From Toxoplasma gondii ME49 (taxonomy: Eukaryota; Apicomplexa; Conoidasida; Eucoccidiorida; Sarcocystidae), in NCBI RefSeq assembly GCF_000006565.2, contig NC_031475.1, positions 1 to 64,000 on the forward strand: a DNA stretch of 64,000 bases, given 5' to 3'. Each line of letters begins with the position of its first letter. Position 1 is the first letter of the stretch. Both the position numbers and the translations under genes were made by a program. The notes beneath the pieces are model-generated. The model worked only from the letters and a program-made list of their open reading frames with translations. It ran no database searches and was not told the DNA's origin. Positions 36,449 to 48,385 of the stretch are shown one piece after another.

Positions 36449-39075
36449 GAGCGCCGCGGCCCCGCACAACCAACCCCACATTCTCTCTACTATAAGCAAC
36501 AGCGCCCCTATCCGGCCGCCGATACGCTGCGAGACATCTTCACACGCATCTTACCTACAGTGCCCGGCGCTCACCAATAGAGCACATACGTTTCCGCACG
36601 CACAGCAATAATGACGGAGATGGAGCTGCACGTGGCTCCCGGGCACGAAACCACAACCCCGCCCCTACATCTGCGAACACAGCGAATCAGTGGCGCCTCA
36701 TACAGACAAACGAAGGCCGGGGAAGAGACGACATTCAGCATCGTATTCAAATGCAGCTCTGCGGACCGCTCCCACTCTTATGGCCTCTAAAAAAGATGTT
36801 CCTCCTGTTGGACTGCGCGGACAAGCAGGGAATGAGGCTTCATACTGGTCTTTTCGCGTCGGATGGACAGTACGCGACAGCACGTGTAGCTGCTGTCGAG
36901 GTCCTCGACGATGCACGAATCCCAGTCCTTGATACGACAACACTGTTGCAGCATTGCGGCTCCATGCTATGCACAACGCAAGTGGAAGTCGTAAAACAAC
37001 CATGTCCACCCGACCACCTGATGAAGCACACCATGACCCCTTGAAACAACGTGGGCTGAAGGCGGTGGCCGGCTCCCATACCAGCACCTCACAGCCCTCG
37101 ACGGACGAGCACGTATCCCGAGTTGCGTATACCACTTGTACACAGAGGAACGGCGCCTCCAATCAGTGGCATCGCATTCCGTCAACAGTACCAAGTCCCG
37201 CGTTGCCTACCGAAGCAAGCTGAGCACGATAAAAAGCATGCAACCGAAACCCCCGTTCTGTGAACAGACGATCATGCAACGGAAACAACACGGAACAAGT
37301 TGTGCCTTGCTCGCGTCTTGGTATCAGCTCGTTACCCGCTGGACCGCCCCCCCTCCCCGTATTCCAACGCCCTCCTTAACCCCCAACATAGATGAAGAAG
37401 TCGCTCAATAAGCACGCACCACCTCGTGCCACACATCGGTCGCCCACATCTGATGCAGCTGCCCGTCCCTAAAAACCCCTATTCAATGGCTACCCGAACC
37501 GTAATGGACCGCCGAACTAAACGCAAGATCCTTGCTAGCCACTTGCCATTGTTACTCCCCCTGATGCAGCCGGCCAGGTCGCCTACACAAGATTATTCAC
37601 ATGCTACGCGTCCTACACAAGAACAGCCCGAATCTGGTGCTGCCATCCACTCCCCCCCTCATCGCTTCCTTCTGCTGAATCCTGACGCCCTTGATTCGTT
37701 CGCGCGGGCGTTACATCCAACGTCTCCTCGTCATCACCAGCCCCTGTGCATCCACGTCCATGTGCTTACTGCCTGTGCAACACGGTCACAAAGCATCAAA
37801 CTCCTAGACCCAAAAGATGTGCAAATACCTGCCGCGCTTGCCACCACCAACAGAGTTCGAGTGAAACGTGTTCGACGTCTCGTCCTGTTCTACCAACGCA
37901 ACGCAAATCCAGCACCCCCCAGGCAGTGCAGCTGTCCCGTCACAAAACAAAAGAAACACAAGATCGGCACACTGACGACACGCTTCTGACTTCTCAATCA
38001 CAACAAGCATGTAGCCGCCTGTGCTGAAAGTGACAAGGGTTAACAACATAAGGGTCCTTCAACCAGTTCTTACCACTCCTACACGTATTTCACTAAGGAG
38101 AACCGACTCTCGGCAAGGACCGCCTCTCCACAATCACAAACAATTAGCAAGGCATGCAATGCACTCAGCATCCAGAGTCACACAGATTGAGCTGTGACGA
38201 ATGCAGGCGCGACACGAAGCACCTCACGCGACAAGACTGCGCCACACTCCAGCGGCCACAACCAGCGCCGGCAATGGGGAAAAACGGAGCACTCAACAAC
38301 ACATGAGCACACATTCACAACCGTCAACAAAGTGTGGCGCCATACCAGAATACATTCGTACACGGAAACGAGTTAGAATGCCACTCTAGCCCACGCATTC
38401 CTACGGAGCCCGCCACTCACATATCAAGCTCGCAAAACCAGCCTGAGGTTTTCACAGACCCCACACGACAGAGACCGCCTACCGCCTGAGTGCGATACCC
38501 GGACCACCATCGCTTTAGCCATGAAAAGTCTCGACGCTGACCGCCCGCAGGACTCTGCCACCCCACTGGCGCGCACGGTAACGTAGTCGCCACTTTCATC
38601 CACTTCCACAGGGACCCCAGCACGACGGCATGCAGCGCATCGCCTCTCGTCCTCGCGCGATGCCACGGGTTCCTGTCCCCACCACTGCAGGGCCGTTGTC
38701 GTCCTTCAAACCCTCGATAGAAGCTGGACTAGTTATGACAGCTAAATGTATTGGATCAAATGCACACGCACCACAAGGCCGGTCTAGACTTCTGGTGCCG
38801 CTACACGAACGCACAAGTATTGAGATAACAGCAGCGCTCAAACAAATGTCCAAAGGCTACGCACCTCCCAGCACCACAACTGCACGCGCCATGTGGCTAC
38901 CCCCAAGCCGCATAGTCCCAGTCTCATTCCCCGCACACCCTGATCCCCCCACCGTCTCGTTGCAGCATCGGACATGCTGCATACGATCCACCGGACGCGC
39001 CACACATGACGGCGAAACCTCCCGGATTGAGTGATACCTCAAAGCCTATGAAACACCCATACTTTGTTCAGCAGT
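36449..39075 (+). repeat. Composite delta 2 - epsilon 2 - zeta 2 block
   Basis: This is the complete composite: delta at 36449-37255, epsilon at 37256-38408, zeta at 38477-39075. The same order follows immediately at 39110-41136, so about 2.3-2.6 kb is present as a direct tandem pair, with most positions identical. Copy 1 of each module (32.8-36.3 kb) has the same order but with extra spacers. Confidence 0.9.
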
Positions 39076-39109
39076 AGCGGCTAGAAAAAAAAACCAAAAA
39101 GTCTAGAGA

Positions 39110-41136
39110 AAAGGCGGGGGAAGAGACGACATTCAGCATCGTATTCAAATGCAGCTCTGCGGACCGCTCCCACTCTTGTGGCCTCTAAAAAAGATGTTCC
39201 TCCTGTTGGACTGCGCGGACAAGCAGGGAATGAGGCTTCATACTGGTCTTTTCGCGTCGGATGGACAGTACGCGACAGCACGTGTAGCTGCTGTCGAGGT
39301 CCTCGACGATGCACGAATCCCAGTCCTTGATACGACAACACTGTTGCAGCATTGCGGCTCCATGCTATGCACAACGCAAGTGGAAGTCGTACAACAACCA
39401 TGTCCACCCGACCACCTGATGAAGCACACCATGACTCCTTGAAACAACGTGGGCTGAAGGCGGTGGCCGGCTCCCATACCAGCACCTCACAGCCCTCGAC
39501 GGACGAGCACGTATCCCGAGTTGCGTATACCACTTGTACACAGAGGAACGGCGCCTCCAATCAGTGGCATCGCATTCCGTCAACAGTACCAAGTCCCGCG
39601 TTGCCTACCGAAGCAAGCTGAGCACGATAAAAAGCATGCAACCGAAACCCCCGTTCTGTGAACAGACGATCATGCAACGGAAACAACACGGAACAAGTTG
39701 TGCCTTGCTCGCGTCTTGGTATCAGCTCGTTACCCGCTGGACCGCCCCCCCTCCCCGTATTCCAACGCCCTCCTTAACCCCCAACATAGATGAAGAAGTC
39801 GCTCAATAAGCACGCACCACCTCGTGCCACACATCGGTCGCCCACATCTGATGCAGCTGCCCGTCCCTAAAACCCCTATTCAATGGCTACCCGAACCGTA
39901 ATGGACCGCCGAACTAAACGCAGATCCTTGCTAGCCACTTGCCATTGNNNNNNNNNNNNNNNNNNNNNNNNNNNNNNNNNNNNNNNNNNNNNNNNNNNNN
40001 NNNNNNNNNNNNNNNNNNNNNNNNNNNNNNNNNNNNNNCCTGACGCCCTTGATTCGTTCGCGCGGGCGTTACATCCAACGTCTCCTCGTCATCACCAGCC
40101 CCTGTGCATCCACGTCCATGTGCTTACTGCCTGTGCAACACGGTCACAAAGCATCAAACTCCTAGACCCAAAAGATGTGCAAATGCCTGCCGCGCTTGCC
40201 ACCACCAACAGAGTTCGAGTGAAACGTGTTCGACGTCTCGTCCTGTTCTACCAACGCAACGCAAATCCAGCACCCCCCAGGCAGTGCAGCTGTCCCGTCA
40301 CAAAACAAAAGAAACACAAGATCGGCACACTGACGACACGCTTCTGACTTCTCAATCACAACAAGCATGTAGCCGCCTGTGCTGAAAGTGACAAGGGTTA
40401 ACAACATAAGGGTCCTTCAACCAGTTCTTACCACTCCTACACGTATTTCACTAAGGAGAACCGACTCTCGGCAAGGACCGCCTCTCCACAATCACAAACA
40501 ATTAGCAAGGCATGCAATGCACTCAGCATCCAGAGTCACACAGATTGAGCTGTGACGAATGCAGGCGCGACACGAAGCACCTCACACGACAAGACTGCGC
40601 CACACTCCAGCGGCCACAACCAGCGCCGGAAATGGGGAAAAACGGAGCACTCAACAACACATGAGCACACATTCACAACCGTCAACAAAGTGTGGCGCCA
40701 TACCAGCGTACATTCGTACACGGAAACGAGTTAGAATGCCACTCTAGCCCACGCATTCCTACGGAGCCCGCCACTCACATATCAAGCTCGCAAAACCAGC
40801 CTGAGGTTTTCACAGACCCCACACGACAGAGACCGCCTACCGCCTGAGTGCGATACCCGGACCACCATCGCTTTAGCCATGAAAAGTCTCGACGCTGACC
40901 GCCCGCAGGACTCTGCCACCCCACTGGCGCGCACGGTAACGTAGTCGCCACTTTCATCCACTTCCACAGGGACCCCAGCACGACGGCATGCAGCGCATCG
41001 CCTCTCGTCCTCGCGCGATGCCACGGGTTCCTGTCCCCACCACTGCAGGGCCGTTGTCGTCCTTCAAACCCTCGATAGAAGCTGGACTAGTTATGACAGC
41101 TAAATGTATTGGATCAAATGCACACGCACCACAAGG
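39110..41136 (+). repeat. Composite delta 3 - epsilon 3 - zeta 3 block
   Basis: This is the second tandem copy of the composite, beginning part-way through delta after an A-rich junction (GGCTAGAAAAAAAAACC) and ending where zeta diverges near 41136. It contains the N gap 39948-40038. Homopolymer-type deletions flank the gap: CCCTAAAACCCC against CCCTAAAAACCCC, and ACGCAGATCC against ACGCAAGATCC. Confidence 0.9.
39948..40038. other. Assembly gap (91 N) inside epsilon copy 3
   Basis: There are 91 N. Epsilon copy 1 has about 129 bases (34007-34135) between the same flanks. Confidence 0.95.
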
Positions 41137-41807
41137 CAGGCCTAGACTGCTGGAGGGGTTAGACGAGCAAATACGTGCACAGAACAATCCAGCGCCCGAT
41201 CGGCAGTGAAGACACCTACGCATGTGAAAATGGATACGGTTCTGCCACAAACAATTCTGATCCGGCATGTGGCAGCCTTCAAAACATATACAAAAACTAT
41301 CGTTCCTCGTATATGCTGATGTGTGCCCGAGAAAAATCCGACATGCTGTGTCAAACTCATCTCTCGTGGGGCGCGCGTTGCAGATTTCTCCTACACGAGA
41401 TATTTCAGTAACTCCACGAAACTACGCATACCGCGTTCGGCTGGAAAAAGCGAGAAACCACAATCAATAAACAATCGCGACTATCGCGATATGGAGTTGC
41501 ACGGACCCCCATCCAATCACGTGTGCATCCAGCCGCTGCCCGGGCATTCATCCATATCAAAGCCGCTGTCAACGAACCGATCCACTCCCCACAGTCTGCG
41601 GCCATGTTCACGCCAAGAACTCCTACAGGGCACCCTCGCCCTCAATGAACTCAGATTTCATCATCACGAACAGATCCGCGCCTGCCTACCACAGAAGCCT
41701 CAACAGGACAACCGATTCGCGAGGCACCCTTTGCCCAGACACTCGCGACAGAATCTGCAGGCGACCAGTTCCACCTTGCTCTACTAGTTTTATTCATGCC
41801 AACAGGC
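41137..41807. other. Unassigned spacer between zeta 3 and epsilon 4
   Basis: This balanced-composition DNA has no recognisable gene. It interrupts an otherwise regular module order. Confidence 0.4.
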
Positions 41808-42797
41808 CTCACGCTGGACCGCCCCCCCCTCCCCGTATTCCAGCACCCTCCTTAACCCCCGACATAGATGAAGAAGTCGCTCAATAAGCACGCACCACCT
41901 CGTGCCACACATCGGTCGCCCACATCTGATGCAGCTGCCCGTCCCTAAAAACCCCTATTCAATGGCTACCCGAACCGTAATGGACCGCCGAACTAAACGC
42001 AAGATCCTTGCTAGCCACTTGCCATTGTTACTCCCCCTGATGCGGCCGGCCAGGTCGCCTACACAAGATTATTCACATGCTACGCGTCCTACACAAGAAC
42101 AGCTCGAATCTGGTGCTGCCATCCACTCCCCCCATCACTACTTCCTTCTGCTGAATCCTGACGCCCTTGATTCGTTCGCGCGGGCGTCACACCCAACGTC
42201 TCCTCGTCATCACCAGCCCCTGTGCATCCACGTCCATGTGCTTACTGCCTGTGCAACACGGTCACAAAGCATCAAACTCCTAGACCCAAAAGATGTGCAA
42301 ATGCCTGCCGCGCTTGCCACCACCAACAGAGTTCGAGTGAAACGTGTTCGACGTCTCGTCCTGTTCTGCCAACGCAACGCAAATCCAGCACCCCCCAGGC
42401 AGTGCAGCTGTCCCGTCACAAAACAAAAGAAACACAAGATCGGCACACTGACGACACGCTTCTGACTTCTCAATCACAACAAGCATGTAGCCGCCTGTGC
42501 TGAAAGTGACAAGGGTTAACAACATAAGGGTCCTTCAACCAGTTCTTACCACTCCTACACGTATTTCACTAAGGAGAACCGACTCTCGGCAAGGACCGCC
42601 TCTCCACAATCACAAACAATTAGCAAGGCATGCAATGCACTCAGCATCCAGAGTCACACAGATTGAGCTGTGACGAATGCAGGCGCGACACGAAGCACCT
42701 CACGCGACAAGACTGCGCCGCACTCCAGCGGCCACAACCAGCGCCGGCAATGGGGAAAAACGGAGCACTCAACAACACATGAGCACACATTCACAAT
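41808..42797 (+). repeat. Subtelomeric module epsilon, copy 4 (truncated)
   Basis: This copy begins at the ACGCTGGACCGCCCCCC junction and runs to ATTCACAA at 42797, where it stops short of the other copies. It has more substitutions than copies 1-3, so it is the older or less homogenised member. Confidence 0.9.
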
Positions 42798-44219
42798 GGA
42801 GTGGCACCTGACCTTGGCGGTAGCCGTCCGAACATTACGTCAAAGCACCGGCATCCGGAGAATGTGTACTGTCTCGAATGGTACACTTGGGCAACCCCGT
42901 ATCAAAGAACACGATCACCGAGACGAGACACACCGCCGGATCCGGTGGTATACTACGAGCTGCCCGACATGAGGTCTGGCTGAGTCCAAGAACCTCCTCC
43001 CCAGCCATGCATACTCCCTGTTGCTGGATAAGGATGTTGCGCCATGGCGTGGCTAGTACGCATGTGCGACAGCCAATAACTGATGCTTCCACCAAAGATG
43101 CCGACTTGGGGAAGGCACACACCCACACACAATTGACACTTCGTGTCCGCCATCAAATAATATCTAGGTCGCTATGGTTATACAGCTCGAACTTAAGTGT
43201 TAGCGCAACCCAATACCATGAACGGAGACGGGCTTCTCAGTGGTACACTGTAACTCTGCAGTAGCACACTGTAACTCTGCAGTAGCACACTGCAACTCGA
43301 ATGATCAATTTTCCGATTGATACACGTTTTCCACAAACACAAACAAGCTGCGGCCTGTACTTAGGCGGTCGGCCCCTGAGCCACTGGCCTCAACCACGCT
43401 TACACTCATGGCTACGCAACTTGGCCTTCACGTGCAACCCCTCTTCCCACCCTCGACAAATAGTTTCCCTCATGAATGCGACACACAGACCTCAATTGCG
43501 ACAGCAATATAAATACTTGATGACAGCGACTCCTCTCAGGACACTTGCACTCCATGAAGTTGCACAGTAACACAGTCGATACCTTACCTACCTCGCCATC
43601 ACGTCCAACCCCCGCATGATGGAATGCAACACATCGACCTCGCCCAATGGAAATGCCACGGCTTCATGTCCCCAACAATACAGGGCGGTTGTCGTGCTTC
43701 AACAGCCTCGACAGCAAATGCACACGCATTTCAAGATTGACCTGCACAAGGACAATCCAACGCCTCAACAGGCGTGAAAACGGCTACTCATGTAAACATG
43801 GGTACGCTCCTGCTAACATCAAATCTGCCCCCGCCACGTGGTAACTCTCCGAAACAGATACATACACGCTCTTTCCCCGTACCTCCAATTTCCTCCCTCG
43901 TGCAGAATCCAACATGGTCCGAGATCTACGCGACGTACTATACGCGTGGCCAGATCCCTCCTGCCTGACACATGCCACATCGACTCCATATAAAACAACA
44001 TACCTCGTCAGGCTGAAGGGACGTGCGAAGCCGAACTCAACCTACACTAATGGAACTCCAAATATTCAATTGCATGCGCCCCTCTCCACTCATGCCTCCC
44101 GCTCACCCTCGACTGGCATGCCCTTGCAAGCCTGAACAACCAAAGGGCTCCTAACAGCCCAACCACAAACGACGCCGAAGCACTGGCAGCATAGCGCTCA
44201 ACAAACACTTCTGCCCTCT
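42798..44219. other. Spacer with diverged repeat remnant
   Basis: About 43105-43470 is related to 35225-35700. No supported gene was found. Short frames are C/A-biased and overlap one another. Confidence 0.5.
43240..43302 (+). repeat. 21-bp tandem repeat, 3 units
   Basis: Three head-to-tail 21-bp units begin at 43240, 43261 and 43282, each of the form GTRGYACACTGYAACTC plus four bases. The third unit is degenerate at its end. The array is small and local. Confidence 0.85.
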
Positions 44220-45410
44220 CTGACTAGTTACTATCGCACGCAGTATGCCACCGGTTCGAGGCAACGCACTTGCACGTTATTACCACTCAATCCTTCATCC
44301 GTACCTCGGTAGACTGAACACGGAAACACAAAAGAAGCGGTGGGGACCACTGTGCGAACAAACACATGTCCGTGTGAAAAAAACACGACACGCAGCCTGT
44401 CGGCTCTCAATAGTGTCGAAGTATCGCCACGTCTCCTCCTACGCAAGCGCTACCAGTCAGCTATCACACCGGATCCCGTAACATCTGACACCACGCAGTA
44501 GCCGTCTTCTAGCCAGACACTGCCCAGTGAGACCAGACTCCTCAGCTCACCCCTTAGTACTATCCCCTACGCCGAAAAGCCTAACCAGGGGCAACGCCAA
44601 ATCCCGTTACGCCGCCAGGTCACACTCATCACGTGCCAGTTCCCTGCCACTGCTCCTCAACACGCAAACGCAGGCTTCCTGCACACACACTCCCACGAGC
44701 TATCGTCTCTCCCCTCCAGAAGCAACGCACTGTCCCTGCCGTCCTCCCGTGTCATCTGCCACCCCTGCTCTCATGCACGCGACACGCCACTGATTCTCGA
44801 CAGCACAAACGATGTTTCCTCCCCAATCACACAGACCCTTCGACATCTTTACAAGCTGCGCTCGACGCCGACAGGACAGTTCGCCATGCCACGTGTCCCA
44901 GTTTCGGACACGATGTGAGTACTTCCCTTAGCGCTCATCGGGCGAGTGAGGAAAACAGCGAGTCCCCGACGGCCCGCCCTAAATTAGCGCCGCGACACAC
45001 AAGCAACATCGTGACGCACTACACACACTCGACTCCAGCCCAGACACGATTTCCCAGATCCGCCAGAAACCACTCCCTTCGTCAGAAACACGACACACCA
45101 CACGAGCACTGTTCTCCTCAACGGGGACATGCTTCTCTAACCGGCGGCACCGCACCTCTGGGTGTAGATTCACCACGGCCCCATTCACGAGCGGTCCAGA
45201 ACCGCACACAAAACTCCGAATCACTGGCCGGATGTCGTGCTGCTGCGGTGGAGGCAGACCCTGACGGAGGTGGTCGCAGATGAGCGTGAAAATAGCACGC
45301 TGTATCGACGTCACCATTGTGCGTAGAGACGGAAAGTGCGCTTAGCGGCGGAACTCCAGAGGGGTGACCCGTAACGATATGACAGCAAAGGTGAACGCGT
45401 CCGTCCCCAG
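44220..45410 (+). repeat. Subtelomeric module eta, copy 1
   Basis: This is nearly identical to 53035-54225, with the right part also at 47687-48385 and the last 365 bases at 51046-51445. It contains a distant version of the alpha core (CACTGTGCGAACAAACACAT, then GTCCGTGTGAAAAAAA) at about 44350. The 216-codon frame at 44633-45283 is Thr/His/Pro/Arg-rich and is not conserved as a frame: single-base indels shift it in the other copies. I do not call it a gene. Confidence 0.9.
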
Positions 45411-46119
45411 AGTTTTCTCAGCCCCTAATATTCTGTACGTGAATGCTCCGACACGACAAGGTACTCACAGATCAATTGCGGATTTGCACGCTGATCCCGA
45501 GGCACGGCCACCCCAGTCTCTGTCCAGTGGTCTACAATGTGTACACTCCACACACAACTAGCCACCCTGCATCATGTATCCCCAGGCGATATGCTTCTCA
45601 CCCAGGAAACGTTCCATGGATCAAGACACTCCAAGTCTCAATATGCGGTCAGCGTCTCATCCCCCAAGGCGGCCGCCGACGCCTACGCCTCACAGGCCTC
45701 AACGCTCGCACGTATCGTCCGAGTCGCTAGTTCCGCTCGCATACACTTCGCTACCAGTCTCGAGCGATTAATGCATATTAGTTTTCAGTAGCTACGTTTT
45801 GCATGCGTACACGGGAAGCCTGGAAAAGAAAAGCCAAAGACGCAACGGGCACCACAGTGGTAGCTCACCCAGTTCTGCCTGAAACCCTGCACAATCAACC
45901 ACGACTTCTCACCGTTGAACTGTTAACTCGTTTCCCATTAGCCGATTGCACCTCCAGCCCCATTTCAACCCGTGTGATAAGGCCTGCCACCAATGGACAA
46001 GCTGTACCCTATGTATGCGACGCCGAATGCAACACAACTCTCTCCGTTCAAGGTAGCATCCCCACTCTCTCGAACCCCAGGGAGTGGAATCTTCTGTGAC
46101 GAATCCCATCAACCCACCA
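45411..46119. other. Unassigned spacer
   Basis: Near 45850 there may be another worn copy of the alpha core (GGGCACCACAGTGG, then ACCCAGTTCTGCCTGAAA). No gene was recognised. Confidence 0.4.
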
Positions 46120-46910
46120 GACCGCATTCGGCCCCCTACCAATAACGTATCCCTGCCCCGCCGCTCGACTCAAATCTGCACATTCCTTGCGCATATACTC
46201 TCATGAACTCTCGCCCCTTCCTTCAAGATCTAAAGCAGTGGTTCAACTCGTAGTATATACTCCCCAGAAAAAGCTTATAAATAATCATGTCTCCGAGACG
46301 ATTACCCCCAGTACGATGGTACTGATCAGACTAGCATCTGAGTAGTAGTTTTCTTTTTTCCGCGCTCTCCTCCAACAGAAATCAACTGCTCCTCCCGTCC
46401 TCCGATCTCGACCGGCGCGGCTGCGCTCGAGCATCCTGCGTCTCTTTTGTTCGCCTTCCGCTCCCACAAACGTTGCCCCGTCGAAAATCACACACGCCCC
46501 CCAACGTTCGCTTACACGCTGCGTTCCAAACCCACAGTTCGCCATATGCCGTTAGTCTCGGATGCGACGTAACCTGTCCACCCCGGGTCACCGCGCCTTC
46601 CACAAACACAGCCAATTCTGGATGGCCCGTCCCCAGGTCGCCCCGCGACGCACGAGGAGTATCACAGTGCTCTGCAGTCGAACCGAGCCTGAGCACGATT
46701 TACACAAATCTGTCGCATACAATGTTTTTTGTCCGGACCAGGACATAACGCAGGAACACCCCCACGAGAGTACGTGTCTCTGGCAACCCTCCTGAGACAG
46801 CTCGTGTTCCAGACGTACAACTGCTGCATGCGCGAAGCGTTAGCCAAAACAAATGCAACATGAGGACAGTCGCTACCCCCACGCACAGGAAACACAGTGA
46901 AGAAAAAGCA
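46120..46910 (+). repeat. Subtelomeric module theta, copy 1, split by a NUMT
   Basis: This matches 52096-52740 closely from about CCCGCCGCTCGACTCAAATC to the gap edge, except for about 140 extra bases at 46221-46360. Near the gap, four single-base indels accumulate within 50 bases, as expected for poor sequence at a contig end. Confidence 0.9.
46221..46360 (-). pseudogene. cox3: NUMT: short cox3 fragment inside theta copy 1
   Basis: About 95 bases (46221-46316) are homologous to the cox3-derived NUMT at 5205-5310. On the minus strand they encode the same FISFFWGVYTTS stretch, with the tryptophan codon after TTS changed to TGA and another TGA four residues before FISFF. The remaining 45 bases are not in theta copy 2 and could be another mitochondrial block. 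Since theta copy 2 lacks the whole insertion, the fragment landed after, or was lost since, the theta duplication. The fragment is non-functional. Confidence 0.85.
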
Positions 46911-47686
46911 NNNNNNNNNNNNNNNNNNNNNNNNNNNNNNNNNNNNNNNNNNNNNNNNNNNNNNNNNNNNNNNNNNNNNNNNNNNNNNNNNNNNNNNNNN
47001 NNNNNNNNNNNNNNNNNNNNNNNNNNNNNNNNNNNNNNNNNNNNNNNNNNNNNNNNNNNNNNNNNNNNNNNNNNNNNNNNNNNNNNNNNNNNNNNNNNNN
47101 NNNNNNNNNNNNNNNNNNNNNNNNNNNNNNNNNNNNNNNNNNNNNNNNNNNNNNNNNNNNNNNNNNNNNNNNNNNNNNNNNNNNNNNNNNNNNNNNNNNN
47201 NNNNNNNNNNNNNNNNNNNNNNNNNNNNNNNNNNNNNNNNNNNNNNNNNNNNNNNNNNNNNNNNNNNNNNNNNNNNNNNNNNNNNNNNNNNNNNNNNNNN
47301 NNNNNNNNNNNNNNNNNNNNNNNNNNNNNNNNNNNNNNNNNNNNNNNNNNNNNNNNNNNNNNNNNNNNNNNNNNNNNNNNNNNNNNNNNNNNNNNNNNNN
47401 NNNNNNNNNNNNNNNNNNNNNNNNNNNNNNNNNNNNNNNNNNNNNNNNNNNNNNNNNNNNNNNNNNNNNNNNNNNNNNNNNNNNNNNNNNNNNNNNNNNN
47501 NNNNNNNNNNNNNNNNNNNNNNNNNNNNNNNNNNNNNNNNNNNNNNNNNNNNNNNNNNNNNNNNNNNNNNNNNNNNNNNNNNNNNNNNNNNNNNNNNNNN
47601 NNNNNNNNNNNNNNNNNNNNNNNNNNNNNNNNNNNNNNNNNNNNNNNNNNNNNNNNNNNNNNNNNNNNNNNNNNNNNNNNNNNNNN
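46911..47686. other. Assembly gap (776 N) between theta 1 and eta 2
   Basis: The collinear second copy has about 590 positions (52736-53324, including 20 N) between the same flanks, so the missing sequence is probably the theta-eta junction. Confidence 0.95.
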
Positions 47687-48385
47687 TAGCCAGACACTGC
47701 CCAGTGAGACTAGACTCTTCAGCTCACCCTTTAGTACTATCCCCTACGCCGAAAAGCCTAACCAGGGGCAACGCCAAATCCCCGTTACGCCGCCAGGTCA
47801 CACTCATCACGTGCCAGTTCCCTGCCACTGCTCCTCAACACACAAACGCAGGCTTCCTGCACACACACTCCCCACGAGCTATCGTCTCTCCCCTCCAGAA
47901 GCAACGCACTGTCCCTGCCGTCCTCCCGTGTCATCTGCCACCCCTGCTCTCATGCACGCGACACGCCACTGATTCTCGACAGCACAAACGATGTTTCCTC
48001 CCCAATCACACAGACCCTTCGACATCTTACAAGCTGCGCTCGACGCCGACAGGACAGTTCGCCATGCCACGTGTCCCAGTTTCGGACACGATGTGAGTAC
48101 TTCCCTTAGCGCTCATCGGGCGAGTGAGGAAAACAGCGAGTCCCCGACGGCCCGCCCTAAATTAGCGCCGCGACACACAAGCAACATCGTGACGCACTAC
48201 ACACACTCGACTCCAGCCCAGACACGATTTCCCAGATCCGCCAAAAACCACTCCCTTCGTCAGAAACACGACACACCACACGGGCACTGTTCTCCTCAAC
48301 GGGGACATGCTTCTCTAACCGGTGGCACCGCACCTCTGGGTGTAGATTCACCACGGCCCCATTCACGGGCGGTCCAGAACCTAGC
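47687..48385 (+). repeat. Subtelomeric module eta, copy 2 (right part)
   Basis: This corresponds to 44516-45200 and 53325-54015 with few substitutions. It ends at GGTCCAGAACC, after which the sequence is unrelated to the other copies. Confidence 0.9.

Noticed and set aside
44633..45283. 216-codon frame in eta copy 1 as a gene
   Set aside because: In other eta copies single-base indels shift or truncate it (for example around 53665), and its composition follows the C/A bias of the strand.
46860..48096. Long frames of 370-399 codons near 47 kb
   Set aside because: Most of their length is the run of N in the assembly gap.
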